In this document: one piece after another, positions 8,982 to 16,420 of the stretch
How positions within the stretch are numbered: position 1 is the first letter of the stretch
How the letters are laid out: each line of letters starts with the position of its first letter
From: an uncultured Erysipelotrichaceae bacterium
GTDB taxonomy: Bacteria; Bacillota_I; Bacilli_A; RFN20; CAG-288
Length of the DNA: 37,841 bases
Direction: 5' to 3'
Assembly (NCBI GenBank): GCA_902772915.1
Contig: CACYCE010000035.1
Location: forward strand, 1-37,841
The notes under the pieces: model-generated
The model's input: the letters and a program-made list of their open reading frames with translations, nothing else
The model's database searches: none
What the model was told of the DNA's origin: nothing
Program-made: the position numbers and the translations under genes

Positions 8982-9733
8982 TAGAAATTAAAAACCTCTC
9001 TTGCACCTATTCTAAAAAGAATGAAGATGTTATCAAAGATATATCGATAAATTTTGAAGAGGGAAATATAAATATCATTTTAGGGAAAAATGGGGCAGGA
9101 AAATCTACGATTATCAAATGTTTAACTTCGCTTCTCAATTATTCTCAAGGCGAGATTTATATCGATTCTAAGAATTTAAAAGAGATGAAATTAAAAGATA
9201 AAGCTAAACTTATCGGTTATGTTCCTCAAGATAACGAATCTTCTTACCTAAGCGTATTTGAAACTGTCTTGTTAGGAAGAATACCTTATCTATCATATAG
9301 ATATGCTCCTTCTGATTATCAAAAAGTTGAACAAGTTCTCTTCGAATTAGGTATAGAGCATCTATCTTCTAAGAAGGTCTGCGAGTTATCCGGAGGAGAA
9401 AAACAGAAAGTAGCTATTGGAAGAACATTAGTTCAGGGAAGTAAATATATCATCTTTGATGAGCCTACTTCATCTTTAGATATATCATCCCAAATTAACA
9501 TCTTTAAATTAATTAAAAGATTAGTAAAAGAAAAAGGAATCACACCTATTATTTCTATGCACGATTTAAATTTATCTATAGAATACGGAGATAGATTCTT
9601 CTTTTTAAAAGAAGGAGAGCTGGTTAAAAGTGGCTCTAAAGAGATAATTACAAGTAAATTATTAAACGATGTTTTCGATGTAGATGTCGAAATAAAAAAT
9701 ATTGAAGATAAACAATTCATTGTTCATAAATAG
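8978..9733 (+). CDS. ABC transporter ATP-binding protein (FecE/FhuC/BtuD type)
   Basis: A 251-residue cytoplasmic ATPase that drives the adjacent FecCD permease. Walker A is GKNGAGKST (36-44), the Q-loop is VPQDNE (82-87), the signature is LSGGEKQK (137-144), Walker B is YIIFDEPT (157-164) and the switch histidine is in SMHDLNL (near 193-199). The start has GGAGGGAGG at 8961-8969 in the permease gene's tail and overlaps the permease stop, so the two are translated together. The binding-protein gene follows after 12 bases. Confidence 0.94.
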   Translation: MIEIKNLSCTYSKKNEDVIKDISINFEEGNINIILGKNGAGKSTIIKCLTSLLNYSQGEIYIDSKNLKEMKLKDKAKLIGYVPQDNESSYLSVFETVLLGRIPYLSYRYAPSDYQKVEQVLFELGIEHLSSKKVCELSGGEKQKVAIGRTLVQGSKYIIFDEPTSSLDISSQINIFKLIKRLVKEKGITPIISMHDLNLSIEYGDRFFFLKEGELVKSGSKEIITSKLLNDVFDVDVEIKNIEDKQFIVHK

Positions 9734-9745
9734 GAGAAATTAAAA

Positions 9746-10951
9746 ATGAAAAAATCTAGTTTATTATTCTTCGCTTTAGCTGCTTTGGGTCTAGGATCTT
9801 GCTCTAATCCTACAGTTAATTCTTCTGTTGCTTCCACTATTTCATCAGCAACTCAATCTTCTACTGCTGTATCTTCTTCCACGACTTCTTCTATTTCTAC
9901 TACAATCACAATAAAAGATTTAATGGATAGAGAAGTTACTATCGACAAATCTAAAGTTGATAGAGTCGTCTGTATCGGTGCGGGGGCTTTAAGACTCTAT
10001 TCTTATGTAGGAGACATGTCTAAATTAGTGGGTGCTGAAGATATTGATAGAGGAGGAACTGATCCTTTTTCTTCCACCATTAGACCTTATTATCACGCTA
10101 ATAAAAATATCTTAGATGCTTTGCCTTCTTGTGGTAAAGGTGGACCTAAAAATCAAGCCCCAGAAACGGAATTAATCGCTTCTTGTCGTCCCAATATTAT
10201 AATTTCTGAATATGCTAAGGATGTCTCTAGCGAATTGCAAAACACTTTAAATATACCTGTCATCTGCTTATCTTACGGGAAGAAACAAGTGTACGATGAA
10301 AATATTATTAAATCGATAACTTTATTAGGAGAAATCTTCTCTAAAGAAAATCGAGCAAAAGAATTAGTGGATTATATAGGTTCAATCTCTACTGAAATAA
10401 CTAATATCACTAAAGATATTAAAGAAGAAGATAAAGTTACTACTTATGTAGGATGCATAGGTAATTTTGGTGTTCAAGATATCTATTCATCTTTCTGCAA
10501 CTATCCTATTTTTGAAGTCGCTAATATCAAAAATGTATTAACTACTCCTACTTTCGCTTCCGGTTATGTGACAGTCGATGCTGAAAAATTACAACAATTG
10601 AACCCTTCTAAGATTATTATTGATGCGGCAGGTTTACCTAAATTTAAAAACACTTACACAGAAAATAAAGCAATCTTTAATAACTTGGATGCTTTCAAGA
10701 ATGGTGAAATATATTTACAAGTTCCTTATAACGCTTATTACACCAATTTAGAATTAGCTTATGTCAACACTTACTTTGCAGCCTATATAAATTACCCTTC
10801 TTTATTTGGAGATAAATTTACTATGGCTAACAAAGCTAACGAAATCTTAGAGAAATTTGTAGGTAAACAAATCTATACTGATATTCAAAATAAGACTTAC
10901 GGTGGTTATCAACAAATCACCAATATGGAAACTTTCTTGCAAAATGTCTAA
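9746..10951 (+). CDS. ABC transporter substrate-binding lipoprotein (FepB/BtuF-like)
   Basis: A 401-residue secreted lipoprotein. The signal peptide ends in a lipobox at LGSC with Cys19 as the lipidated residue, followed by a Ser/Thr linker (about 20-53). The two-lobed helical-backbone domain starts at TITIKDLMDREVTIDK, with VDRVVCIGAGALRLYSYVG and PNIIISEYA typical of class III periplasmic binding proteins of siderophore, heme or cobalamin systems. It should capture the substrate at the cell surface for the FecCD permease. A good AGGAG ribosome site precedes it, and the methyltransferase start lies within its last codons. Ligand identity is open. Confidence 0.92.
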   Translation: MKKSSLLFFALAALGLGSCSNPTVNSSVASTISSATQSSTAVSSSTTSSISTTITIKDLMDREVTIDKSKVDRVVCIGAGALRLYSYVGDMSKLVGAEDIDRGGTDPFSSTIRPYYHANKNILDALPSCGKGGPKNQAPETELIASCRPNIIISEYAKDVSSELQNTLNIPVICLSYGKKQVYDENIIKSITLLGEIFSKENRAKELVDYIGSISTEITNITKDIKEEDKVTTYVGCIGNFGVQDIYSSFCNYPIFEVANIKNVLTTPTFASGYVTVDAEKLQQLNPSKIIIDAAGLPKFKNTYTENKAIFNNLDAFKNGEIYLQVPYNAYYTNLELAYVNTYFAAYINYPSLFGDKFTMANKANEILEKFVGKQIYTDIQNKTYGGYQQITNMETFLQNV

Positions 10952-11528
10952 TTTGGAAATTAAAGAATTCTTTGATAATTTGGCACCTTCTTGGGATAAA
11001 AAACAAAATGATACAGAAGAAGAATTGAAATCATTCCTCTCGATTTTAAATATCAAAAAAGGGGAAGCTATTTTAGATGTAGGATGTGGGACGGGTATAA
11101 TAAGCGGGATTCTCTTTCAATTATCTTCAAAAGATGTCATAGGTATAGATGTATCTAAAAATATGATTGATATCGCAAAAGAAAAATATAAAGACAATCC
11201 GCATGTTAAATTTATAAATGAAGATTTTACTTTGTCTAACTATTCTTCTTACGATCACATAGTAATATTCAACGCTTACCCACATTTTTTAGATGTAGAT
11301 TTATTATCTAAGGTTTTATATAACTCCTTGAAAAAAGGAGGAAGAGTAAGTATAGTGCATAATCTCTCACGCCAACAATTAGATTCTCATCATTCGGGTG
11401 AGCAAGTTAAGATAGTATCGCGTTTCCTTCTTCCAGTTAAACAAGAAGCCAATCAATTTTCTTCAAAATTTAAAATCTTAAAAGCTGAAGAAGATGATAA
11501 ACATTACTTCATTCAACTTCAAAAATAA
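10944..11528 (+). CDS. Class I SAM-dependent methyltransferase in the ABC operon
   Basis: A 194-residue cytoplasmic methyltransferase. Motif I is ILDVGCGTGIISG (about 44-56), motif II ends in GIDVSKNM (about 72-79), and motif IV is near DHIVIFNAYPHF. A longer frame opens at 10902, but the 14 added residues lie inside the binding-protein gene. ATG 10944 overlaps the binding-protein stop by 8 bases and gives the normal N-terminus with FFDNLAPSWD. Its fixed place at the end of a metal-chelate import operon suggests it modifies the imported compound or a linked metabolite; this is inference. A bidirectional terminator follows 7 bases after the stop. Confidence 0.88.
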   Translation: MSNLEIKEFFDNLAPSWDKKQNDTEEELKSFLSILNIKKGEAILDVGCGTGIISGILFQLSSKDVIGIDVSKNMIDIAKEKYKDNPHVKFINEDFTLSNYSSYDHIVIFNAYPHFLDVDLLSKVLYNSLKKGGRVSIVHNLSRQQLDSHHSGEQVKIVSRFLLPVKQEANQFSSKFKILKAEEDDKHYFIQLQK

Positions 11529-11535
11529 TATAAAA

Positions 11536-11565
11536 GGGGCACTTTATTGATAAGTGCCCTTATTA
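11536..11565. terminator. Bidirectional terminator between convergent genes
   Basis: Perfect stem GGGCACTT / AAGTGCCC (11537-11544, 11552-11559) with A-rich and T-rich flanks on both sides. It serves the methyltransferase gene on the plus strand and the lipid kinase gene on the minus strand. Confidence 0.82.
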
Positions 11566-11582
11566 ATATTTCTTAAAATAAA

Positions 11583-12428
11583 TTAACGTCTAGACCAAGC
11601 TTCGTATTCTAAGACGTCAGAGACAGTCTCACCATCGATTTGCATCGCAGTAGGTCTACTGAAAGTAACTTTAATTCTCTTACCAGTGTGAATAGTACAA
11701 ATGCCTTTTTTATTAACGTGAGTACCTTTGAAAATAGAAGGGAAGTTAATTAAAGCCATAATCTTAGTCTTAGTGTGATAGACGATATTGGTTAAATTTC
11801 CTTGCTCATTTAAACGATCCTGATTAGGGGCGATCATCATACCTCCGCCCATGTATCTTCCATTCATGGTAGGAGCTAACCAAGTGTGTTTATATTTAAA
11901 GGTCTTACCATCAACTTCAACAGTGCATTGAACTCTCTTAAAGTGGAATAATAATCCTTTTATGGCGATTTTAGTGTAGTCGATTTTCTTAGCGTTAGCT
12001 TCTCTTAATTTATCACCAACTTCACAACAGTAACCGTCGATTCCAAAAGCCGCATTGTTAATGAAATAATATTCTTTACCTTTAACTCTAACTACAGGTA
12101 AGTTATCTAAATAATTATTAATTCTAAAGAAGACAGAGTTCTCTTCGTTAGTATCTTTCAAAAAATCGTTACCGCTACCAGCTGAATACAAATAGATGGG
12201 GTTAGAAGGGAATTTGTCATCTAAAGCATTGATGATTCGATTTAGAGTTCCGTCTCCTCCAACAATGTAAACTTCATCTTCTTCAGTTAATTCATCGAAG
12301 AATTTCTTGATGTCGAATCCGACAACATTAAAGACTTTAGTTTCAGTATGTAAAAGCTCAACGGCTTTCTTCATACCTTCTTCACCTTTATTTGAATTGG
12401 CTAAAGGGTTATATAAAACATATTTCAT
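11583..12428 (-). CDS. Diacylglycerol kinase-family lipid kinase
   Basis: A 281-residue kinase of the DAGK catalytic family (DgkB/YegS type). The nucleotide site GGDGT is at 57-61, followed by SAGSGNDFLKD near 79-89 and the conserved NNAAFGIDGYC segment. Such enzymes phosphorylate diacylglycerol (or a related lipid or undecaprenol) with ATP at the inner membrane face. The ORF follows plsC on the same strand with a 16-base gap containing an AGGAGG site, so the pair is an operon: PlsC makes phosphatidate by acylation, and this kinase can remake it from diacylglycerol. The exact lipid substrate is not proven by the motifs. Confidence 0.9.
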   Translation of the reverse strand: MKYVLYNPLANSNKGEEGMKKAVELLHTETKVFNVVGFDIKKFFDELTEEDEVYIVGGDGTLNRIINALDDKFPSNPIYLYSAGSGNDFLKDTNEENSVFFRINNYLDNLPVVRVKGKEYYFINNAAFGIDGYCCEVGDKLREANAKKIDYTKIAIKGLLFHFKRVQCTVEVDGKTFKYKHTWLAPTMNGRYMGGGMMIAPNQDRLNEQGNLTNIVYHTKTKIMALINFPSIFKGTHVNKKGICTIHTGKRIKVTFSRPTAMQIDGETVSDVLEYEAWSRR

Positions 12429-12444
12429 ATACTATTTCCTCCTA

Positions 12445-13284
12445 TTATGCTTTGTATTCTTTTAAACCTAGATAATTTTCCTTGAGAATATTATAAACCA
12501 TCTCGTCTATTTCAAAACTAGACTTATCTTTATATTCCTCATATTTTAATACTTTACAGACCTTAATTTTAACTTTGGTACTTTTTAAAGGCCATCTCTT
12601 AGCAATCTGTTCAGTGTTCTTAGTAACGATAATTACTAAATCAGATTCGCTTTTTAAAGGCAAATTCATCGCTCCAGCCTTCAAAGGTAAAATAGGCTCA
12701 GAAGTAGTATTTCTCGTACCTTCAGGATAGATACCTATAGATAGTTTTCCACTTTTGACAAATTCCGCGCTCTTTTTAAAAACAGGGACAGCTTGTCTAG
12801 GGTTTTCTCTATCTAAAGGAGAGAATCCACATTTATACATATATTTAGATACTAAGGGCATCTTGAACAATGAACGTTTAGCAATCCAAGCCAATTTTAG
12901 TTTAGGAAATTTCATATTTACCACAATCGGATCGAATTTAGAGCGATGATTAGCCATTACTACAACCTTTTTAGATTGATCGATAAGTTCGTAATTATCC
13001 ACACTTACTTTAACTCTACCTAGATGACATAAGAAGAATACGGTTTGGTCAAAAAAGAAGCGGTAAAAAGAAGAAGGCTTTTCGATATAATCTCCTTTAA
13101 TTTTCACTGGTAAAGCTAAAAGAAGAACGCACATTAAAGAAAAAGCAAACCACCCTAATAAAAAAGCTATCAACAAAAGAATAGGAATATAGAAGTCATA
13201 CCAGTTATGTATTATATTTGCAAAAATACTAGTAACGATGGTACAAATAACAGCAGCTAAATAATCAAAAAAAACTAAAACCAT
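12445..13284 (-). CDS. plsC: 1-acyl-sn-glycerol-3-phosphate acyltransferase PlsC
   Basis: A 279-residue membrane acyltransferase that turns lysophosphatidate into phosphatidate. The catalytic HX4D motif is NHRSKFD (His113, Asp118), and the substrate-binding motif YPEGTR is at 187-192. Two hydrophobic segments at about 5-26 and 31-60 anchor it; this N-terminal extension is longer than in minimal PlsC. The ATG at 13284 has no Shine-Dalgarno sequence. Overlapping -10 candidates TATGAT and GATAAT (13293-13301 on the plus strand) put the mRNA start 2-5 bases upstream. It is divergent from a TetR regulator across 117 bp, so regulation by that protein is possible. Confidence 0.92.
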   Translation of the reverse strand: MVLVFFDYLAAVICTIVTSIFANIIHNWYDFYIPILLLIAFLLGWFAFSLMCVLLLALPVKIKGDYIEKPSSFYRFFFDQTVFFLCHLGRVKVSVDNYELIDQSKKVVVMANHRSKFDPIVVNMKFPKLKLAWIAKRSLFKMPLVSKYMYKCGFSPLDRENPRQAVPVFKKSAEFVKSGKLSIGIYPEGTRNTTSEPILPLKAGAMNLPLKSESDLVIIVTKNTEQIAKRWPLKSTKVKIKVCKVLKYEEYKDKSSFEIDEMVYNILKENYLGLKEYKA

Positions 13285-13292
13285 ATAATTGT

Positions 13293-13301
13293 ATTATCAT
13301 A
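13293..13301 (-). promoter_or_regulatory. -10 region of plsC
   Basis: On the minus strand TATGATAAT offers two overlapping -10 boxes whose expected start sites fall 2 or 5 bases before the plsC ATG. No clear -35 is seen. Confidence 0.45.
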
Positions 13302-13389
13302 ATAAAAGCCGTTCTTGTGATTTTTTTTATTTTATTGCGACATTTACGCTAAACTGACAAAAAAGCACACTTAAAATAATTATTTAATA

Positions 13390-13395
13390 TATAAT
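13390..13395 (+). promoter_or_regulatory. Consensus -10 box placing the mRNA start on the TetR start codon
   Basis: TATAAT is followed by exactly six bases and then ATG 13402. With the standard -7/+1 distance, transcription starts at the A of the ATG. There is no Shine-Dalgarno site. Confidence 0.6.
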
Positions 13396-13401
13396 TTAAT
13401 T

Positions 13402-13956
13402 ATGAATAAAAAGCACCAGTTTACAATTAACGTAATTCACAAAGCTCTAGAAGATTTACTTTTAGAGAAGAACTATTCGGAAATAAGCGCTTCGGATATA
13501 ATCTTAAAAAGTCAGATTTCCAGATCAACTTTCTATTCCCATTATAAATCTAAAGACGATGTTCTCCTTTCTCTATGTGAAATGATATTTACTCACGTCT
13601 TTTCACCTCATTTATTAAAAGAAAGCGGACACGATTTTTCTTCATCAAATTCTTTCGATTATAAAAATATAGTTATTCATACATTTTGTCACTTCGAAGA
13701 AGATAAAGTTCTTTTTAAGGCTATATTATCAAGTGAATCTAGTCATATCTTCATTTCTAAATTAAAGGAAAATTCCGCTCCGTTAATGAACGCATTGTTA
13801 CCAATATCTAAAAATATCAACAATAAAATACCTCAAGATATTGCTTTATCAATCATGCTATCAATTTTTACTGAATTATTAACTAAATGTGTAATGGATG
13901 CTTATCCTCCTAAAGAATTAGCGTCATATTTCTTCAAATTCTTAGGCATAGAGTAA
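13402..13956 (+). CDS. TetR/AcrR family transcriptional regulator
   Basis: A 184-residue regulator with an N-terminal TetR helix-turn-helix: SEISASDIILKSQISRS followed by TFYSHYKSKDDVLLSL, about residues 24-57. The C-terminal 110 residues are helical and of the short TetR_C type, with no readable ligand. It is divergent from plsC and lies 62 bases upstream of the RpiB-like isomerase gene, so either neighbour could be its target. The short TTTACGCTAAA near-palindrome in the shared intergenic region is a weak operator candidate. Translation is probably leaderless. Confidence 0.87.
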   Translation: MNKKHQFTINVIHKALEDLLLEKNYSEISASDIILKSQISRSTFYSHYKSKDDVLLSLCEMIFTHVFSPHLLKESGHDFSSSNSFDYKNIVIHTFCHFEEDKVLFKAILSSESSHIFISKLKENSAPLMNALLPISKNINNKIPQDIALSIMLSIFTELLTKCVMDAYPPKELASYFFKFLGIE

Positions 13957-14018
13957 GTACTTTGTAAACTAACTAATTTTAAATAGACTATAATAAACAA
14001 GAAAGGAATAATATTACA

Positions 14019-14654
14019 ATGAGAATCGCCTTAATCAACGAAAACAGTCAAGCTTCTAAAAACCCTATCATATTCAAAGAATTGAAAGATGTCGCTGAAC
14101 CTTTAGGGCACGAAGTAATCAACATCGGAATGTTTAACCCCGAAGATAAAGCCTTAACTTACGTGCAAAATGGTATTATCGCTGCGGTCTTGTTAAATTC
14201 TAAAGCGGCGGATTTTGTCATTTCTGGATGTGGAACTGGTGAAGGAGCAATGCTAGCTTTAAATAGTTTCCCCGGAGTAATCTGCGGATATGTAGTTGAA
14301 CCTACCGACGCTTATTTATTCAGACAAGTTAACGATGGAAACGCCATAGCTATGCCTTTTGCTAAAGGATTTGGCTGGGGTGCAGAAATCAATTTACACT
14401 ACGTATTCGAAAAACTATTATCCACTCCTGGCGGAGAAGGATATCCTAAAGAGAGAAGAGAGCCCGAGCAAAGAAATAAGAAAATTTTAGATAAAGTTAA
14501 AGAATCTTCTTACAGAGACTTAGTCGATATCTTACAAGATATAGATCAAGACTTAGTAAAAGGGGCTTTAGATCGTCCTTCAGTTATCCAAACGATTGAA
14601 AAATACGCTAAAGACGAAAAAATTAAGAATTACGTTCTTAACTTGGTCGATTAA
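14019..14654 (+). CDS. RpiB/LacA/LacB-family sugar-phosphate isomerase
   Basis: A 211-residue enzyme of the ribose-5-phosphate isomerase B / galactose-6-phosphate isomerase family, catalysing aldose-ketose interconversion of a phosphorylated sugar. The family core runs to about residue 150, with the catalytic cysteine in SGCGTGEG (Cys71) where classical RpiB has SGCGTGIG. A roughly 60-residue helical C-terminal extension (from about 148) is absent from minimal RpiB and marks a subfamily whose substrate is uncertain. TATAAT at 13989-13994 and an AAGAAAGGA ribosome site give it its own promoter. No other sugar gene adjoins it. Confidence 0.85.
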   Translation: MRIALINENSQASKNPIIFKELKDVAEPLGHEVINIGMFNPEDKALTYVQNGIIAAVLLNSKAADFVISGCGTGEGAMLALNSFPGVICGYVVEPTDAYLFRQVNDGNAIAMPFAKGFGWGAEINLHYVFEKLLSTPGGEGYPKERREPEQRNKKILDKVKESSYRDLVDILQDIDQDLVKGALDRPSVIQTIEKYAKDEKIKNYVLNLVD

Positions 14655-14664
14655 CTAGTTAATT

Positions 14665-14725
14665 AAGGGGGGCTGTTGTCCAACCCACATTAGTTATGTG
14701 GTTTTTTTAACATCCCCCTTTTTAA
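14665..14725 (+). terminator. Nested double terminator
   Basis: The inner hairpin CCACAT-TAGTT-ATGTGG (14685-14701) is followed by seven T. It sits in the loop of an outer stem, AAGGGGG..TGTT with AACA..CCCCCTT (14665-14677 and 14709-14720), which is itself followed by T residues. Either can terminate alone. Confidence 0.75.
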
Positions 14726-14728
14726 ATC

Positions 14729-14757
14729 TTTAATAAAACAATTTATAGTCATATAAT
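14729..14757 (+). promoter_or_regulatory. Promoter of the membrane-protein gene at 14783
   Basis: TTTAAT (14729-14734), 17-bp spacer, consensus TATAAT (14752-14757). The ribosome site GAAAGGA follows at 14767-14773. Confidence 0.55.
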
Positions 14758-14782
14758 TAATAAGTCGAAAGGATTAATAAAT

Positions 14783-15349
14783 ATGGCGACAAATACTAAA
14801 TCAAAAACAAACACTAAAGGGGTCTTATTCTTAGTTGCGGGTTTCTTACTATTATTAAGATATCTACTCACTTATTCAGTACCAGCTTTCCAACTAAAAA
14901 ATATTCCTCAGATTATCTTAAATATCTTCATTTTGTTCTTAGTCATCTTCTTCTACGGATTCTTCCTGATAAAATTTAATGACAATGAAAAAGTTAAGAC
15001 TCTCGCTCCTTCAATTTTACTTCTAATTATCGGTGGTCAATATTCCACTTCTATATTTACTAACGCTGAAGTTAACGCTTATATGTCGATGATTGGTTCT
15101 ATAATCTGGTTATTATTAATCGTAACTGGTTTCATCTCTTGCTTTATATACAATAAAATTATTCAAACAACTTTCGGTGCATGTTGTATAGTCGGAGCTT
15201 TCTTCGTCTTAGCTAGTTACATCTCAGGTTTAATCACATCTTTGTCAAACGGTGGTAAATTCAACACCATGGAATTATTTACTACCTTGTTGTTAATTGG
15301 AGCTTACGTCTTATTATTTATTCCTTCTGTTAAAAAAGAATACAGATAA
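14783..15349 (+). CDS. Six-helix membrane protein of unknown function
   Basis: A 188-residue protein with a short Lys/Thr-rich cytoplasmic start followed by six hydrophobic helices near 14-32, 40-63, 73-92, 98-122, 127-152 and 160-182. There are no charged residues inside helices that would suggest a transporter site and no motif I recognise. It has its own promoter and ribosome site and is closed by a bidirectional terminator shared with the convergent DUF362 gene, so it is monocistronic. Function unknown. Confidence 0.75.
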   Translation: MATNTKSKTNTKGVLFLVAGFLLLLRYLLTYSVPAFQLKNIPQIILNIFILFLVIFFYGFFLIKFNDNEKVKTLAPSILLLIIGGQYSTSIFTNAEVNAYMSMIGSIIWLLLIVTGFISCFIYNKIIQTTFGACCIVGAFFVLASYISGLITSLSNGGKFNTMELFTTLLLIGAYVLLFIPSVKKEYR

Positions 15350-15354
15350 AACTG

Positions 15355-15385
15355 AAAAAGGCACTTCACACAGTAAGTGCCTTTT
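15355..15385. terminator. Bidirectional terminator between convergent genes
   Basis: Stem AAAAGGCACTT / AAGTGCCTTTT with an 8-nt loop. The A and T tracts make it functional in both directions. It shares the GCACTT stem core with the hairpins near 11537 and 32618. Confidence 0.85.
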
Positions 15386-15404
15386 AGTTTGCTATAAAAG
15401 TTTT

Positions 15405-16289
15405 TTATAATTTGATGATTTCGTATTCTCTAGAGCCTAAGTTGTGCTTAGCTGCAACTTCAACAGTATGAATACCGTGTCTAGAATCCATTCTTTCAAT
15501 TAAAGCCGCCTTGCCTGAATCGGAAGAATTCTTAACTGCATCGTAACAAGCTTGATCGATAGCGACAGGATCAAGGGAAGCAAATATACCTAAATCTCCC
15601 ATCTCTGGTTCAGCAGGATGATCATCACAATCGCAATCTACTGACAATCTATTAGCGACATTAATATAAGCCATGTTCTTAGCACCGACATAGCCAATAA
15701 CAGCATCGCAAGCATCAGCCATAGATTCTAAGAATTCATCTTGTTGAGCTATATATTCCTCCCAACATCTTTTAGAATCGGTAGTCTTACCTCCGGAGTG
15801 GATATAAGCTTTACCATGAGTTGAAGCTATACCTATAGAGATATTTTTTAAAGCTCCACCAAATCCACCCATGGCGTGACCTTTAAAGTGAGAGAGAATT
15901 AAAACTGAATCGTAATTATTTAAATGCTCCCCAACGATATCTTTATCTAATCTAACTCCGTGGTGAACAGGAATTTCAATCTCACCTTTTTCATCCATTA
16001 AATCAACTTTAAATCTAGGTCTGAAACCGTGAGCATCGATAGTCTTCCAATGTTCAGCTTTCTCTTGGCGTGAGCCACCATAAGCTGTGCAGCATTCTAC
16101 TATAGTGCCTTTTAAATAGTCTACTAAATCTCCGATTAATTCCGGATGCAAATAGTTATTACCACCCATTTCACCAGTGGAAATTTTAACTGCGACTTTA
16201 CCTTTAAGTTCTCGTCCTAGAGCTTTATAAATCTTAATTAAATTCGCAGGAGTTATTTCTTCAATAAAATAGACTTTAGATTTGGCCAT
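15405..16289 (-). CDS. DUF362 domain-containing protein
   Basis: A 294-residue protein of the DUF362 family, an enigmatic group often joined to Fe-S domains. Recognisable parts are VAVKISTGEMGGNNYLHPEL near the start, the central LILSHFKGHAMGGFGGALKNISIGIAS (given here as SHFKGHAMGG and GGALKNISIG), and the C-terminal DLGIFASLDPVAIDQAC. Unlike many relatives it has no two-cluster ferredoxin insert, although DCDC and other cysteines remain. The frame extends to 16325, but ATG 16289 has the AAGGAG site at proper distance and gives the normal N-terminus MAKSKVYFI. Function is not established; redox or metal chemistry is a guess from the family. Confidence 0.87.
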   Translation of the reverse strand: MAKSKVYFIEEITPANLIKIYKALGRELKGKVAVKISTGEMGGNNYLHPELIGDLVDYLKGTIVECCTAYGGSRQEKAEHWKTIDAHGFRPRFKVDLMDEKGEIEIPVHHGVRLDKDIVGEHLNNYDSVLILSHFKGHAMGGFGGALKNISIGIASTHGKAYIHSGGKTTDSKRCWEEYIAQQDEFLESMADACDAVIGYVGAKNMAYINVANRLSVDCDCDDHPAEPEMGDLGIFASLDPVAIDQACYDAVKNSSDSGKAALIERMDSRHGIHTVEVAAKHNLGSREYEIIKL

Positions 16290-16420
16290 AATAAACTTCT
16301 CCTTGTTAGATAAATAATAACACAAGAACTAAAAGTTAACCTCATAAATATTATTTTATTATTTAGATAAATATGTTATGTTAATTTATACTTAATTAAG
16401 AATTAAGAAAGGGGATAAAA

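Noticed and set aside
10902-10943. Longer start for the methyltransferase
   Set aside because: The added residues are encoded within the binding-protein gene and lie outside the conserved N-terminus.
13343-13353. TTTACGCTAAA near-palindrome as a TetR operator
   Set aside because: Only four base pairs per arm around a CGC centre, with no second copy nearby. Too short to list as a site.
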